DNA of 64,000 bases from Adiantum capillus-veneris (Eukaryota; Streptophyta; Polypodiopsida; Polypodiales; Pteridaceae), in assembly GCA_014529385.2 (NCBI GenBank), contig CM043951.1:113382469-113446468 (forward strand), written 5' to 3'. The stretch's first letter is position 1. Each line of letters starts with the position of its first letter. A program made the position numbers and the translations under genes. The notes below the pieces were generated by a model, which was not told the origin of the DNA, ran no database searches, and saw only the letters and a list, made by a program, of their open reading frames with translations. Shown here piece after piece: positions 23,090-33,581 of the stretch.

Positions 23090-24722
23090 ATGGCAGACCC
23101 TAATTTGATTAAGCCAGACGCGATCAAAGATTTACCGACGGAGCTCTTCATTGCCCATTTGGAAGGCACTCTGCTTAGGGAGAAAAGCTTCTTTCCCTAC
23201 TACATGCTAGTAGCATTAGAGGCAGGCGGTCCTCTCAGAGCTCTCTTCCTCCTTCTGATGAGCCCCCTCATCTGGGTGATTTCCATATGCATTTCCCTTT
23301 CCTTTGCAATCCAGCTCCAGGCGTTTATAGCGACCACCGGGCTGAAAATGTCGGAAGTGCGCGCCGTCGCTGTGGCAGTGCTGCCGAAATTCTTCCTCGA
23401 GGATCTTGAGCCTGCTGCTTACAGAGCATTCTTGAATGTGAGTGCAACCTGCGGATATGCACGCTGCGTGATTACATCACATCCGAAGCTCTTTGTTGAG
23501 TATTTTCTCAGGACACATCTGCGTGTGGATGTCTTGCTCGCCTCGGAGCTTGAAGTCACTGAGAATGGCAATTGCACTGGCTTCTTCGCATCATCTAGGA
23601 ACATGATCAGCGAAGACAAGAAGCTTCAAGCAGTTGATCTTCTCCGGTGCGGGGACGCCCCTCGGGCACTTTATGCCCTGTGTGTTAAGGGAAAGCAACA
23701 TGGGGCTTTCTCACAATGCCAGGTTAGCTTATCTTTCTCCTGTCAACCTCACATGTATAGTGGAAAATATACAGATTTCCTTCCTTCCTTGAGATGCTTT
23801 AAGTTACACCTTTATACCACTCTGCTTGAGTCCATGTAAAACATGCATGTTTTTCTTGCAGGAAACAACTGTGGTCCATCAGAGCAAGTGTGGAGAGAAA
23901 GTGTCAAGAGAGGAGTACCTCTCCCCACTAGTTTTCCACGACGGGCGGCTTGTGATCAGGCCGACGCCACTCACCTCATTGGCGATTGCCCTATGGATGC
24001 CACTAGGCTTTGCCCTTGCCATTGCAAGAATGCTTGCAGGCCGAACATTGCCCCAAGAGCTTGCCTATCCCATCGTTTCGTTTCTCGGGCTCAGGCTCAG
24101 GGTGAGAGGTGCACCTCCACTCCTCCAGCTTGATCATTCTCAACAGAAAGGTGTTATGTATGTCGCTGTGCATCGGACGCTTGCAGATCCCACCTTTGTG
24201 ACCATGGCGTTGCGGCGCAAAGTGCGCGGCCTGTCCTTCAGTGTTAGCAAGATATCAGAGTTCATGACACCCATCCACACAACTAGACTAACCAGGAACC
24301 GAGAAGAGGATGCTAAGATCATAAAGGGATTGCTTGAGAAAGAGGATCTATGCGTTTGTCCCGAGGGTACGACATGTCGAGAGCCCTTCCTCTTGAGGTT
24401 TAGCCCATTGTTTGCAGAGTTGGCAGATTGGGTTGTGCCGGTGGCGGTCGATGTGAAGATGAGCTTATTCCATGGCACCTCTGCAAGGGGGTATAAATTC
24501 ATGGATGGCTTCTTTCTGGCTATGAATCCGACGCCGTCATGTGAGATCACCTTCTTGGAGCCTATTTGCGCGCTTGAGCTGCGAAAGAGCGGCAAGAGCG
24601 CGATTGAGATCGCAAATCTGGTGCAGAAACAGCTCGCCGGAGTGCTTGGCTATGAGATTACCAACTTCAAAAGAAAGGATAAGTACTTCTTTCTTGCAGG
24701 GCATGATGGTAATGTGCAGTGA
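23090..24722 (+). CDS. Glycerol-3-phosphate acyltransferase, land-plant GPAT1-8 family, phosphatase motif lost (two exons)
   Basis: Exon 1 is 23090-23722 (211 codons) and exon 2 is 23862-24722; the 139-base intron starts GTTAGC and ends TTGCAG, and phase 0 joins the frames. The product is 497 residues, normal for the family. These ER enzymes transfer an acyl group from acyl-CoA to glycerol-3-phosphate for cutin, suberin or related extracellular lipids. The acyltransferase motifs are clear: HRTLAD at residues 315-320 and PEGTTCREP at 378-386. The N-terminal HAD-like phosphatase motif reads HLEGT at residues 23-27, where active members have DxDGT, so phosphatase activity is probably absent, as in the GPAT1/5/7 type. 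Hydrophobic segments at about 50-80 and 248-268 fit membrane anchoring. No internal stop or frameshift was seen, and the start codon opens directly on the conserved N-terminus. GPAT5/7-like suberin function is plausible but unproven. Confidence 0.9.
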
Positions 24723-24911
24723 GTATCTTTGTGTATGTAGCCACTTGCTGTTATATTGGAGCTGCCCTTAACTGCAAGATCTTTAATTTAGTCATTAGTA
24801 GGTATAGAATGCTCTTAAACTATCTTCTTGCCTTGTAAAATGAATCACTCTTCATAAGCTTTGGATCCACTGTTGAAACTAATTTATTGGAAACACCCTA
24901 TTCTTTCTGCT
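24723..24911. other. 3' flank of the GPAT gene
   Basis: Presumed 3' UTR and downstream DNA. No perfect AATAAA signal was noticed; nothing else was recognised before the SINE-like sequence. Confidence 0.4.
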
Positions 24912-25047
24912 AGATACAATTGTTTCTTTTTTGTGGAGAGAGCGATGCTGGGAATCGAACTCTTGTCCATATACACTCAGGGAAGCTCCTCAGAAAAGAG
25001 CCATATCTCTCGGGAGGAGCGCTTCACGCCGCTTACCTACCCCCCTT
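24912..25047 (-). mobile_element. tRNA-derived SINE (minus strand)
   Basis: On the minus strand an A-box-like TAGGTAAGCGG near 25036 is followed by a B-box match GAGTTCGATTCCCAGCA near 24948-24964, and the unit ends in an A-rich tail (CACAAAAAAGAAAC). The A-to-B spacing of about 75 nt suggests an origin from a tRNA with a long variable arm. No clear target duplication was found. Confidence 0.6.
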
Positions 25048-25344
25048 GACAAGTTATAACTGTACTTCTCTTTTTCTTTCTTTTTTCGGGCCATAATTAA
25101 AGCCGGTATGGTATTCAAAGTGTGATGAGTGGCTGGTTACTAGTAAATACAGGAGAAAAGAATCTCTCTCTCTCTCTCTCTCTCACAAGTTTACAGATGC
25201 CAAATAACCTTTATAGAACTTGGGTCTCAATTAACAAGGTGAAAAGTAAGTAGGTGAAGGGGTGCCTCTAGAGAACAGATGCCATACCTAGAACTTATAG
25301 ACCTTGGGGGTCTCAATTAACAAGGTGAAAAAGTAGATGAAGCC

Positions 25345-25361
25345 GGGGGGGGGGGGGGGGG
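25345..25361. repeat. G17 homopolymer
   Basis: Seventeen G in a row within a short repeated context: GGTCTCAATTAACAAGGTGAAAA occurs at about 25225 and again near 25309. Confidence 0.95.
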
Positions 25362-25929
25362 TTGACCTTAACTTTGAGGCCAAAGCAAAAGTGATTTCAA
25401 AGCAAATAATCTTTATCATGCCCACGTAGACCTAAAAAAACAATTGTTATGCCTATCCTGACTCAAGCCATGGCACCACCAAACATAGGATAGCCTACCA
25501 TAAACTCGCTACAAAGAGAGCCACCCTAACTGTAGACAAACCAACACCGGCTACAAAGGAAGCCACCCAATCGAAAAAATCAGTGAGAGACTAGGGAGAC
25601 AGGATGCCACCATACCAGGTGAATTGCCACGCCACCCGAGTATGTCCAAAGCTATCTGGAAGAGCATCATGAAAGCATAATAAGCGAGCTGCCCGAGAAG
25701 ACTACATAAGATTCCACACTATCAATTTTGTTAACAATCAAGAGCTAAAAGCGAGCTGCAAAATAGTCTCTTGTAATTATTGAAACATCACAAATATCAA
25801 AATAATAAGGAAGATTCGCCCCGTCTTTGCCCACATATTGACACAATTATCAACAAACATTGTATGACAATAAGACCAACAGAGTATAGGCTGTTGAAAA
25901 AAAACAAAGCGGATAAGAAACAGAAAAAC
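25362..25929. other. Unassigned intergenic DNA
   Basis: No domain or terminal structure was recognised. A GAAAGCCACC-like phrase (GAGAGCCACC / GGAAGCCACC) recurs around 25515-25570. Confidence 0.35.
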
Positions 25930-26520
25930 TCACTACCATGGAAATATTTATGTTGTTTACCGCTATTTACAAAGCCTTCTCTATCTCCCTTTCCCTCTCT
26001 TTATCTCTCTCTTTCCATCCCTCTTATATGTTTCTCTCCTTCATTCCCTACATCTTTTCTTCGTTCTTTAATTCTCTTCATCTCTATGCCTCTTCTTCCT
26101 TCTCGATCTCCCTCTCATTCTTTCCAAATTCCGTAGCTCTCTTATTATATTTTTCTCCCTCAAGTCTATCTCTATCCGTCTCTTTGTCTCTCTCTATCTC
26201 TACCCCTCTTGCCTTTCATTCTCATTCACTATCTAATTAGTCTTTGTCTTTCTCCATATAATTACTCTTTCATATCTCCCTCTTTGTCCTTTTTTCTCCC
26301 TCTTTCAATCTCTCTCTTTTTTTCCTCTCTTACCTCTTCCTTTGTCTACCTCCCTCTATCCACAAAGCCCTACCTCCTTAATCTCTTCGCTTTCTTCTTC
26401 TTTTAACCCTCTCCCTCTCTATTCCTCTTACCAGTATATCCTCTATCCACAAGGCCCTACCTACTTAGTCTTTTTGCTTTCTCCTATTTTTAACCCTCTC
26501 CCTCTCTGAAGCCTTTCCTA
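25930..26520. repeat. Long pyrimidine-rich tract
   Basis: About 590 bp strongly enriched in C and T on the plus strand, made of irregular TCTCCCTCTT-like runs. The phrase TCCACAAAGCCCTACCT.CTTA is duplicated at about 26358 and 26446. Open frames here are low-complexity artefacts. Confidence 0.75.
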
Positions 26521-27354
26521 CACACTTCATTTTTGGGTCTTATCTCAAATTGGATATGTGCCTTGATATCACTCCCCCCTTTTGCAAATGTTTTATCCTT
26601 GACACAAAATTGGAAATCTCTTTTTGAGGGAGGCCTTTCCTTCCACTTGGAAAATATTTATTTTCATGCATGTATCATGTATGCTATTCATTGTCTTCTA
26701 ATGTAGACTCTTACTAATGGATATCTATTAACACCCTTGTGCCAACATATCACTTGTAGTGCCGAGTTATTTCCTTAAGTAACCCACATGAATACTAGAT
26801 GGATAGGTGAATTAGTTGGTGAATGTAACTTGTAGGCAACCTTACCTACCCTTGTAAGTATTGGGAAAGGTCCACAAGACTTGGGAGATAGGCTAGGTAT
26901 TGTTCATCAATGCTTTCACATTCTAAATGCTTTGGAGCTAGTAGCAAATTTGATCACATTCCACAAAAGCAATTAACTTGGTTTCTCACATGCATATCAC
27001 TTTTACTAGTCTTGTGCTTGTGACACATTAGGATGAGCATTGTGATACATACACAAGGAAAACTCTCTTTAGGTATAGCTTTCCACTTCTTCATGATGTG
27101 ATGTATGTATCTTTAGAGCATATATCATGGATAACTTGCATGACCCACATAGACTAACCATGACCTTGCAAATGATGTGCTAGATGAAAATAAAGCTTAG
27201 TACTATCCAACTTATGGAATATCACTCGCTAAGAACAAACTATCGATTACACTTATATGCACTCCATAGCATAGTTGTAATGTCTGTTAGAGTTTTCACT
27301 TTGAATGTAGTCGGATGAACTGATTTTCTTTAAGAATGGTTAAAAATTACTCAA
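26521..27354. other. Mostly unassigned DNA with a possible minus-strand polypurine tract
   Basis: On the minus strand, GCAAAAGGGGGGAGTGATATC at about 26566-26586 looks like the end of a retroelement coding region plus purine tract followed by a TG-starting LTR. No partner LTR was found, so this is only a hint. The rest is AT-rich and unrecognised. Confidence 0.35.
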
Positions 27355-27819
27355 GTGAAAACATGTCCACAACACAAACAAGAAGAACCAATCCTCACCT
27401 ATTTGTCATCTAACCACCCTACATGGAAGTGCCCTAATAATAAGAAGAAAAGGAATGATGATAGATATAAGAACCTTGACAAAGTCAAAAAGGATAAGAA
27501 AATCCATGTCATTCAAACCCTCTCCTTACCTCATAATGGAAAGTATAAATCAATAGAGTTTTTACATGCTAGCGGTACTCATGCTTATAATCTATCAGCT
27601 AATATGTGGAGTTCCACTTTTGGACCACATGAATTAGTTAGAATGCATGGCTTTGTTAAAGATAAAAGAGTGAGAGTTATGATTGAGAAATGTGCCACTC
27701 ACAACTTTATAAATTATGTTGTCGTCAAGAAACTAAGAATTCTCCAACAATCTATAACACATACCAATCTGTTGTCTCTCTCATGTGAGGAGAAGATAAG
27801 AATGTACGTGATACTTTAG

Positions 27820-28257
27820 TGTCCAATTTGAAAGTAGAAATTTAAGGCTATAAGGATACCCTTGACTTCCAAATAATGAGTATGGAATGCACAAATTTGA
27901 TTTCCAGAGAGAGTGGTTATGGGTGTTGGGACCTTCTTTGCAAAGAAGCTATTAGCAAAACTCATTGGAATTTGGAAAAAAAGGTTAGACTATCTAACAC
28001 GGGCGAAGGGAGATGGGATCGACGTTTCAAAAAGGCGGATGAGGGAAGGCCGTCGATTTTTATGGGTAGCCTATTACGAGCTTTTTTTTGACGGGAGGAG
28101 CTTTTGAGGTTGTCCCTGCGCTCACGCGAGGCGGGCAGCGGGCTGAGGCTTGAGCGCGCGGTTGAGGGTTCACGCGACGCGGGAGGGGAGCGGCTCAGGC
28201 TTGGGAAACGCGGGCGCCGATACGCGCAGGGATGGAGGATAAGCCCGTGCAGGTGGA

Positions 28258-28307
<50 letters not shown>

Positions 28308-28321
28308 ACGGGGAGAGGGAG

Positions 28322-28373
<52 letters not shown>

Positions 28374-28554
28374 CCAGAGAGGGTGTCCAATTTGGAAGTA
28401 GAAATTTAAGGCTATAAGGATACCCTTGACTTCCAAATAATGAGTATGGAATGCACAAATTTGATTTTCGGAGAGAGTGGTTATGGGTGTTGGGACCTTC
28501 TTTGCAAAGAAGCTATTAGCAAAACTCATTGGAATTTGAAAAAGAAGGTTAGAC
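27820..28554 (+). repeat. 171-bp direct repeat flanking a GC-rich and microsatellite insertion
   Basis: The segment 27820-27990 recurs at 28383-28554 with about five differences. Between them sits about 265 bp of unusually GC-rich DNA (27991-28258, with GCGCGCG and CGCGGGCGCCG stretches) and two (CT)n(CA)n blocks (28259-28371). The repeat belongs to the chromovirus B coding region, so the insertion split and duplicated it. Confidence 0.9.
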
Positions 28555-29494
28555 CTATGTTATTCAAGGTGAACATGATGTACCTAGATCTCCTTTGATA
28601 TGTTCTCTAGAACTCCAAAAGCTTGTAAAAAGAGAGTCTTGTGCATTGTATATGGTTTGGCGTAAACTGTATGTATAGTCTTTCGGTATTTTTGTACAGT
28701 CTTTTAGTGTTATGAAATGAAGAAGGATCTCTCCTACTCATTTGTGTCTGATGATTGTGAGTATAAGAAAAAGTTAAGTGATTTGCTAGATGAGTTTGAA
28801 GATGTTTTTCTTGTTGATCTACCTTGTGATCTACCTCTGAAAAGAGATGAAATTGAGCATGCCATTACCCCCTTATAGATTGGGACAAGCACAACACCTA
28901 GAGGTAGAGAAGCGATTAAACGAATAAATTGATAAGGGCTTCATTAAGCCAAGCAATTCACCATGTGCATCCCCAATTTTATTAGTAAAGGAAAAGGATG
29001 ACTCTATCTGACTATGTGTTGACAATAGAGCATTAAATAATCTCACAATCCAGAATAGATTTCCAATGCCACATATGGAAGATCTTTTTGATCAATTTTT
29101 AGGAGCTAAATAATCATCTATAATTGATCTTAGGTAAGGGTATCATTATGTTAAAATTAAAGCCCAAGACGTTTATAAAACAACATTAAGAACTAGTTAT
29201 GGTCATTAGGAATTTGTGGTAATCCCCTTTGGCCTAACCAATGCTTTGGCCACCTTTGTGAAATTAATGAATGATGTTTTATGACCATATCAAGGTCAAT
29301 TTGTAGAAATTTTCCTTGATGATATCAGGCTCATCTTCTACAGTAAGACCAAGTGAAACTAAAATTCAAACTAATTGGGAAGAGTACTAACCTACATTAT
29401 AGTTTTCATATAACAACGCCAAGCGTGCTTTCAAAGAGTATAGTCCATTCATGTAAATGCATGGATTTCAACCAAGAGCTCCCTATGCGGTAGG

Positions 29495-29740
29495 CTCGGG
29501 GGGTGCACTATGTAATCATGTTAATGTATAACGTGAGTTCGAAAGGAGGGGTTTTAAAATGCAAAAAATTAAGCAATTTAATAAAGATACATTAAAATAA
29601 GGGGTTTTTATATTCAATTTTGGAACAAAAATCCTAAAATAAGGGTCATTTTATTCATTCAAACATGTTAAAAGAGGGTTTTTTTTAACACCCCACAAAT
29701 GCATATTGTATAGGGGGTACTGAATGGTGAACCCCCCCAG
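29495..29740. mobile_element. hAT-like MITE, copy 1
   Basis: A 246-bp element with 8-bp target duplications GCGGTAGG at 29487-29494 and 29741-29748. The terminal inverted repeats begin CTCGGGGGGTGCACTATG (left) and CTGGGGGGGTTCACCATT (right, inverted). AT-rich inside, no coding capacity. It interrupts the integrase relic of chromovirus B. Confidence 0.85.
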
Positions 29741-30349
29741 GCGGTAGGACTCCAAAGGAGAAGGTTCATGTAGATAAATATTTTCTATAAGGCATGAATG
29801 AAATCCTTAAACTTGCTCAAGTTAGCATATTATGAGATCTCAAGATAGAGCTAGAGACTATGTTGACCCTCATAGGAGACCTCTCACCTTTGAGGAAGTA
29901 GAACAAGTTACCTTAAGGTACCTGAAAAATCAGAAACTATGAAAAGTAGACTATGTCCAAAGTCATCTCCTAGGTACTATGGTCCTTACACAATACTCAA
30001 GAATACAGGGCAAAGAGAGCTTACAAGCTCCAATTACCAGGGACACATGGAATCCACCCAATTTTTCATGTTAGTGGGCTTAAGAAAAGACTTGGGAATT
30101 CCGATAATTTGGTCCTAGATGATCAAGTTTTTGAACTCATATATACTTACTCATGAGCCTAAGAAAATACTATGAGAAAAGTGAACCAGGCATGTAATAT
30201 ATAAAGAGTGTTCAATCAAATGGAAAGCTTTTTTTATAGAGTGTTCTACCTAGGAGCGTGTAAGCACTCTCCACAAAAGGTTCCCCAACTTTAAGATTAT
30301 TTCTTCCAATGAAATTTTTGAGATCAAAAATTCTGAAGGGGGAAGAAAT

Positions 30350-30512
30350 GTGATGTATACTTAAAGTTGGGCATGTGCATACACACTAGGTGCTCAAGCG
30401 TCATGGACTTATGTGTGAGTTACAACTATAAGATGAAAAAGGAGCTTGTTAATAAGACGTCAAAGTATCGAGCTGCTTAGGGGTTGGCCATGCAAAGTGG
30501 TGACGTCCTCAC
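30350..30512 (+). repeat. Probable start of the chromovirus B 3' LTR
   Basis: Begins TGTGATGTATACTTAAAG just after the purine tract that closes the coding relic. It is interrupted at 30513 by a MITE; where the LTR ends is unknown. Confidence 0.5.
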
Positions 30513-30745
30513 CGCGGGTAGGTCACCTAAGAAAAATGTAAGCTATCACGTGAGTTCAACAGAAGGGTATTTAAAGTTCTTGAAACTTATAGAAATATAT
30601 ATGCAGAAGGGATACTATTTTTCAAATTTGAAAAAAACTTATAGATTTTAAAAGAAAAGGGTACATTTCACAGATAAGGGGTTTTACAAACATGTTTTGA
30701 ACGCACGTGATATGGTAGTTTTACACATAGTGAACCCCCCGAGGT
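30513..30745. mobile_element. hAT-like MITE, copy 2
   Basis: A 233-bp element flanked by the 8-bp duplication GTCCTCAC at 30505-30512 and 30746-30753. The right terminus inverted reads CTCGGGGGGTTCACTATG, nearly the left terminus of copy 1, while its left end is diverged (CGCGGGTAGGTCACC). Both copies share an internal CACGTGAGTTC or AACGTGAGTTC block about 35-45 bp from the left end. Confidence 0.85.
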
Positions 30746-30786
30746 CCTCACTAGGGTCCATGAGAAAGGGGGTATGGTGGTCGAAG

Positions 30787-30827
<41 letters not shown>
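30787..30827. repeat. (GT)n microsatellite
   Basis: About 38 bases of uninterrupted GT. Confidence 0.95.
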
Positions 30828-30828
<1 letters not shown>

Positions 30829-30899
30829 TTGTTGAGCTTGAAGCTCCAAGGGTCGCATCTGGCTCATTACAAACTTAGAAATCTTGCCATCAATGTAAT

Positions 30900-32455
30900 A
30901 TCCTTATTCTTGCATATGTACAAAGAATAAGGAGAACATAAGTGGGTGACCGAAAATTGTGCTTGGGAACAACACAAAGTGGCTACCCGCACAATTGGCA
31001 CGCATGCGTAGAGACATCTGGTACACAACACCTTTGTACACTTTATACAAGCATGCTTTATGTATATCCAAGGGTCCCAAAATCATAAAAGAACACTTCT
31101 TAAAGTATTTGGGTGTATCCCATTATTCCTAAAAAAAGAGGCACATATTGCCCCCTCAACAACCATGGAACACTTTCAAGTGTTTCATGTACATACTATA
31201 GCATCTTGTAGGTACCCTCTAGCTTGCATCCCACAAAAGCATCACTATATACAAAGAGAGCTAAGACCTCCATGCCACATCCAATAATCATACACATAAC
31301 ATACCAAGAGCTTTTCCCATAAGAGCCCATGTGCTCTTGACACAAAATAGATCTCTTCCCTCTGTTGTACACATAATATTGCATAAAATCCAAGCCAAAA
31401 ATTCAAACTTCAACTCATACAAATCACATATCTCAAATATATCCATCAAAGCTTCTATATTTTCAACCGTAATTTGTCTAGTCAAGACATCCAAAGTATC
31501 CTTGCATGCCAAACCACAAAAGAGCACTTTCTCTTGTCCATCATGACTGAGACTATTAGGCTCCTATTAGGCATGCCATCATCCAACTTGGTGGGCATAT
31601 CAAAGCCACTAATACAAAGCATATGACCATCCATCTCATCAATATTTCCAAAGCAAAAAGCCTCTTTCATTATCTTCATTTATTCCTCTAAAATTCTCTG
31701 CTTGACATTAGAGCTTGCAACAAGTAGCACCAAACAAGACACGAGTAGATACACTATCATCAAAGACCATATCATCATGCATAAATATGGGCTGCAAATC
31801 AACATTCAAAGCATATAATTGAATAATTTAATCTCAACATGGGATTCCATAAAACCATCTATAGCACAACCATCCACATAATCAACAACCATATGCTTAT
31901 CATAAAACAATCCATATGTGAAAACGTCATCTTCAGGCATCATAGTCTCATGCATAATCATAGGATCCATATCAGACTTAGAAGCATGAAATTGGCAACA
32001 TGAAGCTCAATACAAGATTCCATAAGATAATTTTCAGTGCAACTATCTATGACATGATTCACATCCATCGGCATCTCGTCAAATAGAGCATAAATTGAAA
32101 CAAAGTCTTCATCCGTAGCAACAATATTATTGTGAGAGTCTTCTAAACCATGGCATGCATCAAATTTAGCAATATCATGCTCAAGAGAAGAGTCCAAGGA
32201 GTTCATATCTTGAGCTTCAATTCTAGCATATGATTCACAACCTCACTTTCCATAGCATGATCATTAAACAAACCCAAGTAATTACATAGTCCTTCTCAAT
32301 ATCAACAATTCTCCTAACCATGTGATTCAAACCATTTTCAAAAGAAAAAAAATAAGCATCTCCATCATCAAGAGGATAACCCATAGAATCACATATGTCT
32401 ATGTCATATGCATTCACCACGTGTATGCCATTTTCCTCCACGTGATCACATGCTA
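30900..32455 (-). other. Unrecognised minus-strand coding debris
   Basis: Several adjacent minus-strand open stretches (32441-32235, 32206-31958, 31679-31482, 31527-31288, 31086-30904) have normal-looking amino acid composition, rich in Asp, Met and Cys, and are separated by single stops and shifts. This is what a decayed larger reading frame would look like. I recognise no domain. It abuts the left LTR remnant of the next element and may belong to another retroelement. Confidence 0.35.
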
Positions 32456-32460
32456 TCTAT

Positions 32461-32635
32461 GAGTTGGTGATCTGCTTATAGAGACTAACATCTTGGCTTG
32501 TAAGGTTCACTTCCTAAGATTGACACCCTCAAAGAGTCTGTGTGACCCATCGAAAGAACTTCCTTGAGTATTGACAAGAGTATGTTAGTGCCAGAAAGCT
32601 ATGCTATGGGCGTCTTTCCCTACGACCTACTAACA
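32461..32635 (+). repeat. 5' LTR remnant of the old gag-protease element
   Basis: Similar to 42333-42468, starting around TGAGTTGGTG in both, with about 40 extra bases in this copy. It ends CTAACA, one base before the TGGCGCC primer site at 32637. The LTR's upstream part appears lost. Confidence 0.75.
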
Positions 32636-33040
32636 TTGGCGCCATTATCGGTGAATGAACCTTAGGTGGTGAATGACCTAGTGCGTACTTAGAGTTTTTG
32701 TTATTCAAAGGTTTTTCTTCCATTCCATACACATTAGCAGCAAAGCAACTAGACATGAGTTTAGTGCCTGATAGAGTATGGAGTCAAGGGACTGGGTAGA
32801 TCTATTCTTTCATTCTTCAAATTTTCTCATTGCTTTGAGGTGGTGTTCCATTTTTTGTTATGATTTTTAGTTCCATTGTTTTGTTCATTTTTGTTTCTAG
32901 TTTCTTTTTAGCAGATAGAAGTAGGGTAAGTAGGAATCATCACCATCCAATTAAGCTGAAAAGATCAAGACAAAATGGGTAGAAAACCATATTTTGGGCA
33001 AAGGGACCATAACTCTGAAATAATGAAAATTTGATGATAG

Positions 33041-33336
33041 AGACTTGAAAGCTTAGTTAAAATAAAAAAGACGGTGCCAAAGGCCTTTAGAAACTCATCG
33101 AAAGCAAAACTAAGAATTCCAAAAGATTTTGTGGTGGAATATGGATTGTGATCCATTTTCTACATACATGATGATTAGTGTAGAGCAGAGACTTGAAAGC
33201 TGATTTAAAATCAAAAAGAGGGTGCCAAAGGACTTTAGAAACTCATCGAAAGCAAAACTAAGAATTCCAAAAGATTTTGTGGTGGAATATGGATTGTGAT
33301 CCATTTTCTACATCCATGATGATTAGTGTAGAGCAG
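33041..33336. repeat. 148-bp tandem duplication
   Basis: Two adjacent copies (33041-33188, 33189-33336) beginning AGACTTGAAAGCT, differing at a handful of sites. Confidence 0.9.
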
Positions 33337-33561
33337 AGACCAACTGAGAAATAGTGATCGCAATCAACTGAAACCAAAGTTTGGTGAGACCAAGAACACA
33401 CTCAAAAGATGAGAATAGTGGGAAAACACTTAAAGCTAGTCTATCCGACTAAAAAGCGGGGATTTTCTACTTTTTCTTGTCCAAAGCAAATTTCTTTTTG
33501 GGGTAGACTCCAAACAATAGACTCTACCAATCGGCCAAGTTTCATGACTAGAAGAAATGGA

Positions 33562-33581
33562 ACATGGATCGTGATCCATGT
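33562..33581. repeat. Recurrent imperfect palindrome ACATGGAT..ATCCATGT
   Basis: A hairpin-capable sequence with 8-bp arms and a 4-base loop. Related copies are at 33141-33156, 33289-33304, 33851-33870 and 37618-37637, all inside the old element; the outer copies share part of their flanks. Confidence 0.8.

Larger units (their letters stand above)
27355..30349 (+). pseudogene. Chromovirus B gag-pol relic (Ty3/gypsy)
   Basis: A decayed plus-strand element. 27355-27819 encodes the end of gag and a protease remnant with CATHNFI where a DSGA-type site would be. RT debris at about 28860-29330 shows KPSNSPCASPILLVK, CVDNRALN, RFPMPHMEDLF, PFGLTNALATF and a final LDDI with stops in between. RNase H and most of integrase are deleted, so RT joins directly to an integrase-end remnant near 29410. 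After a MITE insertion, the integrase C-terminus (SPRYYGPY near 29960) and a chromodomain relic (about 30150-30320) follow. A purine tract GAAGGGGGAAG lies at about 30335-30346. It differs from the A/C family in sequence. Confidence 0.82.

Noticed and set aside
22881-23108. A 75-codon frame overlapping the GPAT start
   Set aside because: It passes through the CT/CA microsatellite in another frame. An upstream ORF effect cannot be excluded, but no protein is supported.
24940-25047. Functional tRNA gene on the minus strand
   Set aside because: The B-box is good but acceptor and anticodon stems do not form, and an A-rich tail follows; a SINE fits better.
25930-26406. Plus-strand frames rich in Ser, Leu and Phe
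   Set aside because: They lie in the long pyrimidine tract and mirror its composition.
28104-28529. Overlapping frames around the GC-rich patch
   Set aside because: They run through (CT)n(CA)n repeats and a duplicated segment; no domain or start context supports them.
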